Positions 53,433-60,873 of a stretch of 64,000 nucleotides of DNA are shown here, piece after piece. The translations under genes were made by a program, and so were the position numbers. Every line of letters begins with the position of its first letter. The stretch's first letter is position 1. The notes beneath the pieces were generated by a model that saw nothing but the letters and a program-made list of their open reading frames with translations, had not been told where the DNA came from and did not search any database. The stretch comes from Streptomyces sp. NBC_00376 (lineage in GTDB: Bacteria > Actinomycetota > Actinomycetes > Streptomycetales > Streptomycetaceae): contig NZ_CP107960.1 in NCBI RefSeq assembly GCF_036077095.1, forward strand, positions 5,332,001 through 5,396,000, in the 5' to 3' direction.

Positions 53433-54047
53433 ATGCGCATGGCGGCCAAGAGCTCGTGCGACTGGCGGTTCGACTCCGGTCGGCCCTGCCTCGACCTGGT
53501 GGCGACCGGGGTCGGAACCACCGGCGCATGCGAACTGCTCGACTGCGCCGAGCGGTTGGCCGACTGGCTGCTCGCCGCCGGACTCGTACCGGACGGCACG
53601 TGCCTCGAAGCCGTGGACGAGGGCTGGGTGGTGCGTTTCCGGCAGCTGCGGACCGGCGTCGAACGGCTGCTGACCGCCGAGTTGGGCGGCCGTGGCGCCG
53701 GGAGCGCCCTGGACCGGGTCAACGCGCTCGCCGCCGAGGCGCCACCGGGCCTGCGGGCCGTGCGCGGCAGGAGCGGCAAGCTGGTACGGACACTGAGCGC
53801 CGATCCCGAGTGCGGGGCGCTGCTGGCCGCCGTGGCCCGTGACGCCGTCGAACTCCTCACCGACCCCGTGGCCCGCGCCGGACTGCGCCGCTGCGAGGCG
53901 GACAACTGCCGCCGCCTCTACCTGGACACCTCGCGCGGCCGGCGGCGCCGCTGGTGCTCCGGCGAGGTCTGCGGGAACCGTGAGCGGGTGGCCCGGCACC
54001 GGCGTCGGGTGGCGGCCGTGGCGGTGCCGGACGCGGCGGTCCCGTAA
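53433..54047 (+). CDS. CGNR zinc-finger/ABATE-domain protein
   Basis: A 204-aa putative regulator. The N-terminal ABATE region (CDWRFDSGRPCLDLVATG) leads to a helical middle and a C-terminal CGNR zinc finger (LRRCEADNCRRLYLD...RRWCSGEVCGNRERVARHRRR, about residues 150-195). Four cysteines bind one zinc and the basic helix after CGNR binds nucleic acid. Genes of this family in Streptomyces often regulate neighbours; here the sigma-factor gene follows 89 bp downstream. Confidence 0.92.
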   Translation: MRMAAKSSCDWRFDSGRPCLDLVATGVGTTGACELLDCAERLADWLLAAGLVPDGTCLEAVDEGWVVRFRQLRTGVERLLTAELGGRGAGSALDRVNALAAEAPPGLRAVRGRSGKLVRTLSADPECGALLAAVARDAVELLTDPVARAGLRRCEADNCRRLYLDTSRGRRRRWCSGEVCGNRERVARHRRRVAAVAVPDAAVP

Positions 54048-54136
54048 GGAAACCCGAGCCAGGTTTGAACGGATCGCGGCCCGCCCCCGTATTCGATGAC
54101 CTAGGAGCTCCACAGGGTCTCGACCGGGAGGTTCGG

Positions 54137-54766
54137 GTGCGCAAGGATGCGGCCGTGGCCGATGATCGTCCGCACAGGGCTCGGCACCGTGGCGGGCAGG
54201 CACAGCCGCCGCCACCCCAGCCTTTCGCGCCCGCGCCTTCGGCCTCGTCACCTTCCGCCGCCCCGGACGAGGAGCTGATGCGGGCGCTCTACCGGGAGCA
54301 TGCCGGGCCCCTGTTCGCGTACGTGCTCCGGCTGGTCGCCGGTGACCGGCAGCGCGCCGAGGACGTGGTGCAGGAGACGCTCATCCGCGCCTGGAAGAAC
54401 GCCGGGCGGCTGGGCAGCGCCACCGGATCGGTCCGGCCCTGGCTGGTGACGGTCGCCCGGCGCATCGTCATCGACGGCCACCGCAGCCGGCAGGCCCGGC
54501 CGCCCGAGGTCGATCCGTCGCCGCTGGAGGCCGTTCCGGCGGAGGACGAGATGGAGAAGGCGCTGTGGCTGATGACACTGTCCGAGGCGCTCGACGATCT
54601 GACCGCCGCGCACCGGGAAGCCCTGATCGAGACCTACTTCAAGGGCCGCACGGTCGGCGAGGCGGCCGAGGTGCTGGGCGTTCCGAGCGGGACGGTACGG
54701 TCGCGGGTCTTCTACGCGCTGCGCTCGATGAAGCTCGCGCTGGAGGAGAGGGGGATCACGGCATGA
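54137..54766 (+). CDS. RNA polymerase sigma factor, ECF subfamily
   Basis: A 209-aa ECF sigma factor. Region 2 starts at DEELMRALYREHAGPLFAYVLRLV and includes DRQRAEDVVQETLIRAWKN; region 4 is EALIETYFKGRTVGEAAEVLGVPSGTVRSRVFYALRSMK. A Pro/Ala-rich N-terminal extension of ~45 residues precedes region 2. The GTG at 54137 is chosen because GGGAGG lies five bases before it. Its stop overlaps the ATG of the anti-sigma gene (ATGA), a standard coupled pair. Promoter specificity unknown. Confidence 0.92.
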   Translation: MRKDAAVADDRPHRARHRGGQAQPPPPQPFAPAPSASSPSAAPDEELMRALYREHAGPLFAYVLRLVAGDRQRAEDVVQETLIRAWKNAGRLGSATGSVRPWLVTVARRIVIDGHRSRQARPPEVDPSPLEAVPAEDEMEKALWLMTLSEALDDLTAAHREALIETYFKGRTVGEAAEVLGVPSGTVRSRVFYALRSMKLALEERGITA

Positions 54767-55638
54767 ACGACGACCACGAGTGGGAGCCCTTCGGACTCGG
54801 TCCGGCAGGGCCCTGCGGCCACCCCGGCCACCCCGGCCGCGCTGGTCACGCGGCCGACGCCGCCGGGCACGACGCCGCCGGCGCGTACCTCCTCGGTGTT
54901 CTCGACGACGCCGAGGCGTCCGCCTTCGAGGCGCACCTCGCCGACTGCGACCTGTGCGCCGCCCGGCTCGACGAGCTCGCCGCCCTGGGGCCCGTGCTCG
55001 CGAGGGTCTCCGTCTCCCCGGGCGCCCCAGCCGCCCGCTACGTACCGGGGCAGCCCGGCCCCCACGTGCTGGAGCGGCTGCTCGACGAAGTGAGCGCCGG
55101 GCGGGCCCGGCGCAGGCGCCGCTCCATGTGGCTGGTGGCGGCGGCGGTGGCGCTGATCATCGGCGGCCCGGTGGCCGTGGTCCTGGCGAGCGGCGACGAC
55201 GGCCCGACGACACGGGCGGCCGATCCGTATCCCACAGGCCCCACCAGCCCAACCACCCCCACCGGAGACTCCGTGGACTCCGGGGACGCCTCCGTCGACC
55301 GCATGCCGGAGAAGGTGCGGGCCACCGACCCCGTCACCCGGGTCGACGCCACGATCGGCATGGCGAGGAAACCCTGGGGCACCAGCACCGTGCTGGAGCT
55401 CGGGAACGTAAAGGGCCCGCAGAAATGCCGGCTGATCGCGGTGTCGAAGACCGGTGAGGAGGAGGTCGTCTCCTCCTGGTCCGTGCCGGAGTGGGGATAC
55501 GGCATCGAGGACTCCTCGTACCCGGGAGCGCGATACCCGCTCCAGGTCTCCGGCGGCGCCGCCATGGGCCGGGGCGACATCGACCATTTCGAGGTGCGTA
55601 CGTTCGACGGCAGGCGGCTGGTCGAGGTCGATGCCTGA
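54763..55638 (+). CDS. Zinc-binding anti-sigma factor with membrane anchor
   Basis: A 291-aa partner of the ECF sigma factor. The cytosolic ZAS domain carries HLADCDLC (His58, Cys62, Cys65: HxxxCxxC) after a His/Gly-rich start. One membrane segment (MWLVAAAVALIIGGPVAVVLA, about 118-138) is followed by an extracytoplasmic domain of ~150 residues with a Thr/Pro-rich stem and the conserved KPWGTSTVLELGNVKGPQKC. It should hold sigma inactive until an envelope or redox signal. Four-base overlap with the sigma gene. Confidence 0.9.
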   Translation: MNDDHEWEPFGLGPAGPCGHPGHPGRAGHAADAAGHDAAGAYLLGVLDDAEASAFEAHLADCDLCAARLDELAALGPVLARVSVSPGAPAARYVPGQPGPHVLERLLDEVSAGRARRRRRSMWLVAAAVALIIGGPVAVVLASGDDGPTTRAADPYPTGPTSPTTPTGDSVDSGDASVDRMPEKVRATDPVTRVDATIGMARKPWGTSTVLELGNVKGPQKCRLIAVSKTGEEEVVSSWSVPEWGYGIEDSSYPGARYPLQVSGGAAMGRGDIDHFEVRTFDGRRLVEVDA

Positions 55639-55742
55639 CCGAGATCCCGGGCAGACCATTTCGAGACGCGCGGCAGGTGCGCGGAGGGTCCCCCTTCGCA
55701 TAAGGTTGACGGCTGCCCAATGCACGTCAGAAGGGGGCCTCG

Positions 55743-58127
55743 GTGGCCGCGCAGGATGCCGCTGTCGATTCGTTGCGGGACCGGGAAATCGGTGTCGAGC
55801 AGGAACATCTCGACCGTGTGTACCACCGCCTTGAGGAGAAGATCCACGAGGCGGAATTTCTCATGGACGACGCCGTCAAGCGCGGCCAGGTCGGTACGCC
55901 GGGGGCGCTCGCCGAGCGCGACGCCCAGGTGTTCCGGGCCGGAATCCACCTGAACCGGCTGAACAGCGAGTTCGAGGACTTCCTCTTCGGGAGGATCGAC
56001 CTGCTGCTCGGCAAGGACGGCGTACGCGGTCCGGACGGCGCGTACACCTCCGTCGAACCGGCCGAGGACGCGGTACGCGACGACCTGTCGGCCGATATCG
56101 CGGAGACGCTGCACATCGGCCGGATCGGGGTCCTCGACTCCGACTACGCGCCGCTGGTCATCGACTGGCGCGCGCCGGCCGCCGCACCGTTCTACCGGTC
56201 GACGCCGAAGGAACCCGGCAGGGTCGTACGCCGCCGGGTCATCCGCTCCAAGGGGCGCAAGGTCCTCGGGGTCGAGGACGACCTGATGCGCCCCGAGCTG
56301 ACGGCGTACCTGGACGGCGCCGAGCTGCCCGTCATCGGCGACGGCGCACTGATGGCGGCGCTCGGCCAGGCCCGCAGCCACACCATGCGCGACATCGTCT
56401 CCTCCATCCAGGCCGAACAGGACCTGGTCATCCGGGCCCCCGCCGCCTCGGTCACCGAGGTCTCCGGCGGCCCCGGCACCGGCAAGACGGCCGTCGCCCT
56501 GCACCGCGCCGCGTACCTCCTCTACCAGGACCGGCGGCGTTACGCGGGCGGCATCCTCGTCGTCTCGCCGACCCCGCTCCTGGTCGCGTACACCGAGGGA
56601 GTGCTGCCCTCGCTGGGCGAGGAGGGGCAGGTCGCGATCCGTGCCGTCGGCTCGCTCTCCGACGAGGCGGCCGGCGTCGAGGGCGCCACCACCTACGACG
56701 AACCCGCCGTCGCCCGGATCAAGGGCTCCTCCCGGATGCTCCAGGTGCTGCGCAGGGCGTCCCGGGGCGCGCTGGAACAGCCCGGCACCTCCCGCAAGGC
56801 GGCGGCGGACCGGGACGGCCAGCTGTCCTTCGGCGACGACGAGGCGGACGCGACCCCCGCCACCCCCACCCGGCTGCGGGTCGTCGCGTTCGGCGCCCGC
56901 GTCGAGCTGAACGCCGACGAGCTCCACCGCATCCGGCAGTCCGTCCTCGGCGGCACCGCACCGGTCAACCTGCTGCGCCCGCGCGCCCGCAGACTGCTGC
57001 TGGACGCCCTGTGGAACAAGTCCTCGGGCCGGGGCCGCTACACCGACCCCGAGCTCGCCGCCGAACTGCGCTCCTCCTTCGACGAGGACGTCTCCACCGA
57101 GACGGACTTCCTCGACTTCCTGAACGCCTGGTGGCCCGAACTCACCCCGCGCGGGGTGCTCGCGGCGATGGCCGACGAGAAGCGGCTCGGCCGCTGGGCC
57201 CGCCGGGTGCTCAACCAGGGCGAGGTGCGCCGTTTCGCGCGCTCCCTGAAGCGGCTCGACAGCGCGGGGAACGGGCCGCTGTCGGTGCACGACGTGGCCA
57301 TCCTCGACGAGCTCCAGACGCTGCTGGGCACCCCGCACCGGCCGAAGAAGAAGCGCGAACTCGACCCGCTGGACCAGCTCTCCGGTCTGGAGGAGCTGAT
57401 GCCGCAGCGCGAGGAGACGCAGCGCGAGCGCGCCGAGCGGCTGGCGGCGGAGCGTACCGAGTACGCGCACGTCATCGTCGACGAGGCGCAGGACCTGACG
57501 CCCATGCAGTGGCGGATGGTCGGCCGCCGGGGCAGGCACGCCACCTGGACGATCGTCGGGGACCCGGCGCAGTCCTCCTGGTCCGACCCGGACGAGGCCG
57601 CCCGCGCGCGCGACGAGGCGCTCGGCAACCGGCCGCGCCGCCGCTTCACCCTCACGGTCAACTACCGCAACCCGGCGGAGATCGCCGAGCTGGCCTCGAA
57701 GGTCCTGGCGCTCGCGATGCCCGGGATGGAGTCCCCGTCCGCGGTCCGCTCCACCGGAGTGAAGCCGCGCTTCGAGACGGTGCGCGACGGCGATCTGGCC
57801 GCCTCGGTGCGCGAGGAGGCGCGGCGGCTGCTCGGCGAGGTCGACGGCACGGTGGGTGTGGTCGTCGCGATGAACCGCCGGGCCCAGGCCCGCGCCTGGC
57901 TCGCCGAGCTCGGCGAGCGGGTGGTGGCGCTGGGCAGCCTGGAGGCGAAGGGCCTGGAGTACGACGCCACGGTGGTCGTCTCGCCCGCGGAGATCGCGGA
58001 CGAGTCCCCGGCGGGCCTGCGGGTGCTGTACGTGGCGCTGACCCGTGCGACGCAGCAGCTCACGGTGGTCTCGGGGGAGCGGGACCTGCCCGACGAGAAC
58101 GGCGTCCCGGACCTGCTGAGGGACTGA
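55743..58127 (+). CDS. HelD-like superfamily 1 helicase/RNA polymerase recycling factor
   Basis: A 794-aa UvrD-related ATPase. The N-terminal ~190 residues are a charged coiled-coil followed by LVIDWRAPAAAPFYRST. Walker A is VSGGPGTGKTAVALHRAA (about 242), Walker B IVDEAQDLTPMQW (about 578), then GDPAQS and VNYRNP. WRAP-type spacing and the coiled-coil start are characteristic of HelD, which enters RNA polymerase and releases it from DNA, rather than of UvrD. The start is GTG behind AAGGGGG. No rifamycin-associated element was seen upstream, so the HelR resistance subtype is not supported. Confidence 0.87.
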   Translation: MAAQDAAVDSLRDREIGVEQEHLDRVYHRLEEKIHEAEFLMDDAVKRGQVGTPGALAERDAQVFRAGIHLNRLNSEFEDFLFGRIDLLLGKDGVRGPDGAYTSVEPAEDAVRDDLSADIAETLHIGRIGVLDSDYAPLVIDWRAPAAAPFYRSTPKEPGRVVRRRVIRSKGRKVLGVEDDLMRPELTAYLDGAELPVIGDGALMAALGQARSHTMRDIVSSIQAEQDLVIRAPAASVTEVSGGPGTGKTAVALHRAAYLLYQDRRRYAGGILVVSPTPLLVAYTEGVLPSLGEEGQVAIRAVGSLSDEAAGVEGATTYDEPAVARIKGSSRMLQVLRRASRGALEQPGTSRKAAADRDGQLSFGDDEADATPATPTRLRVVAFGARVELNADELHRIRQSVLGGTAPVNLLRPRARRLLLDALWNKSSGRGRYTDPELAAELRSSFDEDVSTETDFLDFLNAWWPELTPRGVLAAMADEKRLGRWARRVLNQGEVRRFARSLKRLDSAGNGPLSVHDVAILDELQTLLGTPHRPKKKRELDPLDQLSGLEELMPQREETQRERAERLAAERTEYAHVIVDEAQDLTPMQWRMVGRRGRHATWTIVGDPAQSSWSDPDEAARARDEALGNRPRRRFTLTVNYRNPAEIAELASKVLALAMPGMESPSAVRSTGVKPRFETVRDGDLAASVREEARRLLGEVDGTVGVVVAMNRRAQARAWLAELGERVVALGSLEAKGLEYDATVVVSPAEIADESPAGLRVLYVALTRATQQLTVVSGERDLPDENGVPDLLRD

Positions 58128-58183
58128 TCGCCTGTTTTCCGGGTCAACCTGTGCCACGGGGAATCACTTCTTCGGGGTCTTTG

Positions 58184-58190
58184 TTAGCCT
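58184..58190 (+). promoter_or_regulatory. Putative -10 element for the folded RNA
   Basis: TTAGCCT ends immediately before the GG at 58191, from which the folded RNA would start after a short gap. TAGNNT-type -10 elements suit the main sigma factor HrdB. The -35 region (around 58160-58167) is weak. Confidence 0.4.
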
Positions 58191-58340
58191 GGTGTCGGCA
58201 CCGGCTCGATCCAAGCCCCCGGGCCCAACCTTCGTCGCTACGAGCGACCACTTGCCGCGAGGCGAGCATGGCGGGTCGGTGCCGCTTGACCCGTACGACA
58301 GACCCGCGTCACCTCTTGGTGGCGCGGGTCTGTTCTTGTT
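58191..58340 (+). ncRNA. Candidate structured RNA (leader or small RNA) before malic enzyme
   Basis: About 150 nt that fold by eye into a three-way junction plus terminator. P1 pairs 58196-58208 with 58272-58284 (13 bp, two G-U). P2 pairs 58234-58239 with 58243-58248 (GTCGCT/AGCGAC). P3 pairs 58251-58256 with 58261-58266 (CTTGCC/GGCGAG) around a GCGA GNRA tetraloop. A 16-bp terminator hairpin follows. It lies 60 bp after the helicase stop and ~190 bp before malic enzyme. It may be a riboswitch-type attenuator or a free small RNA; I do not recognise the family. Confidence 0.65.
58298..58340 (+). terminator. 16-bp intrinsic terminator ending the folded RNA
   Basis: ACAGACCCGCGTCACC pairs with GGTGGCGCGGGTCTGT, 16 bp with one U-G pair, loop TCTT, then TCTTGTTT. 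Because it stands well ahead of malic enzyme, it would either end a small RNA or attenuate the downstream gene. Confidence 0.85.
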
Positions 58341-58398
58341 TCCGGGGCTTCCACCGGAGATTCGGGGCTTCCGTTGGAGCCCTCATATCTCGTATGGT

Positions 58399-58412
58399 GG
58401 AAAGTACTTTCC
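58399..58412. promoter_or_regulatory. Perfect 14-bp palindrome in the malic enzyme leader
   Basis: GGAAAGTACTTTCC is a perfect inverted repeat, 117 bp before the malic enzyme start and just after an AT-rich CATATCTCGTATGG stretch that could hold a promoter. It has the size of an operator for a dimeric repressor. Regulator unknown. Confidence 0.5.
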
Positions 58413-58528
58413 GAAGAGTGGCAGTCATTACCGGCTACCGGCTAGTAGGTGCGACGATCGGGAAGCGTGTCCGAGGCGAGCGCCCCGGCCGCGCGGCAAA
58501 GAAGCTAGGGAAAGCGAAGGACTCGGCC

Positions 58529-59959
58529 ATGGCAACGGCGCCCAGCGTCTCGTACTCGATGACGGTCAGGCTGGAGGTGCCCGCGAGCGGCACAGCGGTC
58601 TCCCAGCTCACCACGGCCGTGGAGTCCTCCGGCGGTTCGGTCACCGGCCTCGACGTGACCGCTTCCGGTCACGAGAAGCTCCGGATCGACGTCACCATCG
58701 CGGCCACCTCCACCTCGCACGCCGACGAGATCGTCGAGGGCCTGCGTGGCATCGAGGGCGTCGTCCTCGGCAAGGTCTCCGACCGTACGTTCCTGATGCA
58801 CCTCGGCGGCAAGATCGAGATGGCGTCCAAGCACCCCATCCGCAACCGTGACGACCTCTCGATGATCTACACCCCGGGCGTGGCCCGGGTCTGCATGGCG
58901 ATCGCCGAGAACCCCGAGGACGCCCGCCGCCTCACCATCAAGCGCAACACCGTTGCGGTCGTGACGGACGGCTCCGCCGTGCTCGGCCTCGGCAACATCG
59001 GCCCGATGGCCGCCATGCCGGTCATGGAGGGCAAGGCGGCCCTCTTCAAGCGCTTCGCCGACATCGACGCCTGGCCGATCTGCCTGGACACCCAGGACAC
59101 CGACGCCATCGTCGAGATCGTCAAGGCGATCGCCCCCGGCTTCGCGGGCATCAACCTGGAGGACATCTCCGCACCCCGCTGCTTCGAGATCGAGGCACGG
59201 CTGCGCGAGGCCCTGGACATCCCGGTCTTCCACGACGACCAGCACGGCACCGCGATCGTCGTGCTGGCCGCGCTGACCAACGCACTTCGCGTGGTGGGCA
59301 AGGGAATCGGGGACGTACGGGTCGTCATGTCCGGCGCCGGAGCGGCCGGTACGGCCATCCTGAAGCTCCTCATCGCCGCGGGCGTCAAGCACGCCGTCGT
59401 CGCCGACATCCACGGCGTGGTGCACGCCGGCCGCGAGGACCTCGTCTCCGCCGACGCCGACTCGCCGCTGCGCTGGATCGCCGACAACACCAACCCGGAG
59501 TCCGTCACCGGCACCCTCAAGCAGGCCGTCGTGGGCGCCGACGTCTTCATCGGCGTCTCCGCCCCGAACGTGCTGGACGGCGACGACGTCGCGGCCATGG
59601 CCGAGGGCGCGATCGTGTTCGCGCTCGCGAACCCGGACCCCGAGGTGGACCCCGCAATCGCTCGCCAGACGGCGGCAGTTGTCGCCACCGGCCGCTCCGA
59701 CTTCCCGAACCAGATCAACAACGTGCTGGTCTTCCCGGGTGTCTTCCGCGGTCTGCTGGACGCCCAGTCCCGCACCGTCAACACGGAGATGATGCTCGCC
59801 GCGGCGGGTGCCCTCGCCGACGTGGTCGCCGAGGACGAGCTGAACGCGAACTACATCATCCCGTCGGTCTTCAACGACCGGGTCGCGGGTGCGGTCGCCG
59901 GTGCCGTCCGGGAGGCCGCGAAGGCCGCTGCCGGGGTGGCCCCGGGCAACCTCGGCTGA
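58529..59959 (+). CDS. NAD-dependent malic enzyme with N-terminal ACT domain
   Basis: A 476-aa enzyme converting malate to pyruvate and CO2 with NAD(P) reduction. Residues ~8-80 form an ACT regulatory domain (SMTVRLEVPASGTAVSQLTTAVE). The catalytic part has SMIYTPGVARVC (Tyr), KRNTVAVVTDGSAVLGLGNIG, DDQHGTAIVVLAAL, the nucleotide site VVMSGAGAAGTAI, and FALANPDPE. The ATG at 58529 (GAAGG upstream) is preferred. An in-frame ATG at 58394 would add 45 basic residues and put the palindrome inside the gene. The structured RNA lies upstream. Confidence 0.95.
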   Translation: MATAPSVSYSMTVRLEVPASGTAVSQLTTAVESSGGSVTGLDVTASGHEKLRIDVTIAATSTSHADEIVEGLRGIEGVVLGKVSDRTFLMHLGGKIEMASKHPIRNRDDLSMIYTPGVARVCMAIAENPEDARRLTIKRNTVAVVTDGSAVLGLGNIGPMAAMPVMEGKAALFKRFADIDAWPICLDTQDTDAIVEIVKAIAPGFAGINLEDISAPRCFEIEARLREALDIPVFHDDQHGTAIVVLAALTNALRVVGKGIGDVRVVMSGAGAAGTAILKLLIAAGVKHAVVADIHGVVHAGREDLVSADADSPLRWIADNTNPESVTGTLKQAVVGADVFIGVSAPNVLDGDDVAAMAEGAIVFALANPDPEVDPAIARQTAAVVATGRSDFPNQINNVLVFPGVFRGLLDAQSRTVNTEMMLAAAGALADVVAEDELNANYIIPSVFNDRVAGAVAGAVREAAKAAAGVAPGNLG

Positions 59960-60386
59960 CCCGGATCCGTCCGCACGCCCCGGCGCGACCCCTGCCGTCG
60001 CCGTGCGCGCCCGCGGCGCCCCACGCCGGTCCGGCCCACGTCGGCCCGGCCTACGGCGCGTCGCGGGTCGCGACGCCCCAAACGCCCCTTTAGGGTGGGC
60101 GGGCGGCGCGTCCCGCCCGTCAGGGATTACGGGGCAGCCCTGAGCCCCGCATCCACTGCGGAACGCTTTCGGGGAGTCGACGGAACGTCACCACGAGGAG
60201 GCGGTGGCGCTTTTCGTGTGACTCCGGAGGGTGCCGGATTGGCGTTACCGCCGCAGGTGGGGGCAGGATGCGTAATCGGGCGCGAGGGTCTGACGACAGA
60301 CCCGGGTCCGGGGACTGTCCGAGGGCCCTGGCAGCATCGGCTTCGATCTCACGCCTCACAGGCAAGAAGAACACGGGAGTAACAAC
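59960..60386 (+). promoter_or_regulatory. Malic enzyme 3' region and hup leader
   Basis: 427 bp with no credible gene. It holds hairpins GGCGCGTCGCG...CGCGACGCC (about 60056-60079) and GGGCGGGC...CCGCCCG (about 60097-60119), which are likely terminators for malic enzyme. A 7-bp hairpin GGGTCTG-ACGA-CAGACCC (60286-60303) sits in the hup leader. GGGAG lies before the hup ATG. hup promoters should lie between about 60120 and 60280; GGATGCGTAATC near 60266 is a candidate. Confidence 0.4.
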
Positions 60387-60668
60387 ATGAACCGCAGTGA
60401 GCTGGTGGCCGCCCTGGCCGACCGCGCCGAGGTGACTCGCAAGGACGCCGACGCCGTGCTGGCCGCCCTCGCCGAGACCGTCGGTGAGATCGTCGCCAAG
60501 GGCGACGAGAAGGTCACCATCCCCGGCTTCCTGACCTTCGAGCGCACCCACCGTGCCGCTCGCACCGCTCGTAACCCGCAGACCGGCGACCCGATCAACA
60601 TCCCGGCCGGCTACAGCGTGAAGGTCTCCGCGGGCTCCAAGCTCAAGGAAGCCGCCAAGGGCAAGTAA
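60387..60668 (+). CDS. hup: HU-family nucleoid protein
   Basis: A 93-aa basic histone-like protein that bends DNA as a dimer. It starts MNRSELVAALADRAEVTRKDADAVL and carries the DNA-clasping arm GFLTFERTHRAARTARNPQTGDPINIPAGYSVKVSAG. The arm contains RNPQTG, and the Pro that intercalates is in NIPA. There is no Lys-rich C-terminal tail, so it is the vegetative HupA type rather than HupS. RBS GGGAG. Followed by a strong terminator and convergent with murA. Confidence 0.97.
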   Translation: MNRSELVAALADRAEVTRKDADAVLAALAETVGEIVAKGDEKVTIPGFLTFERTHRAARTARNPQTGDPINIPAGYSVKVSAGSKLKEAAKGK

Positions 60669-60683
60669 GCCCCACAGGCGCGA

Positions 60684-60720
60684 CGAAGGGCGGTCACCCC
60701 ACCAGGGTGACCGCCCTTCG
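60684..60720. terminator. Intrinsic terminator after hup
   Basis: CGAAGGGCGGTCACCC pairs with GGGTGACCGCCCTTCG, a perfect 16-bp stem closed by a five-base loop. There is no U-tract, as is common in Streptomyces. It could also limit leftward transcription from murA. Confidence 0.85.
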
Positions 60721-60873
60721 GTGTACCGGCCCGAGAGGCCCCGTTCTGTGCCTCTGAGGCCCGGTATCGAGGCCCCGGGGGCCCGGCCGACGGGGAACAG
60801 GGGCCCGAAGACGGGGAACGGGGGCCCGGGGCAGTGCCCCGAACCCCCGTCAGCAGCCGTCCGGCGCCCGGTC

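Noticed and set aside
55639..55742. Rifamycin-associated element upstream of the helicase gene
   Set aside because: No long inverted repeat of that type is present, so the HelR resistance assignment is not supported.
58201..58230. 6C-type RNA, because of the run CCCCCGGGCCC
   Set aside because: 6C RNAs show two hairpins with six or more C in the loops; here the C run is single, five long, and the pairing is a three-way junction.
58394..58528. N-terminal extension of malic enzyme from ATG 58394
   Set aside because: It would add 45 mostly basic residues not typical of the family, lacks a ribosome site and would place the palindrome inside the gene; 58529 has GAAGG at a usable distance.
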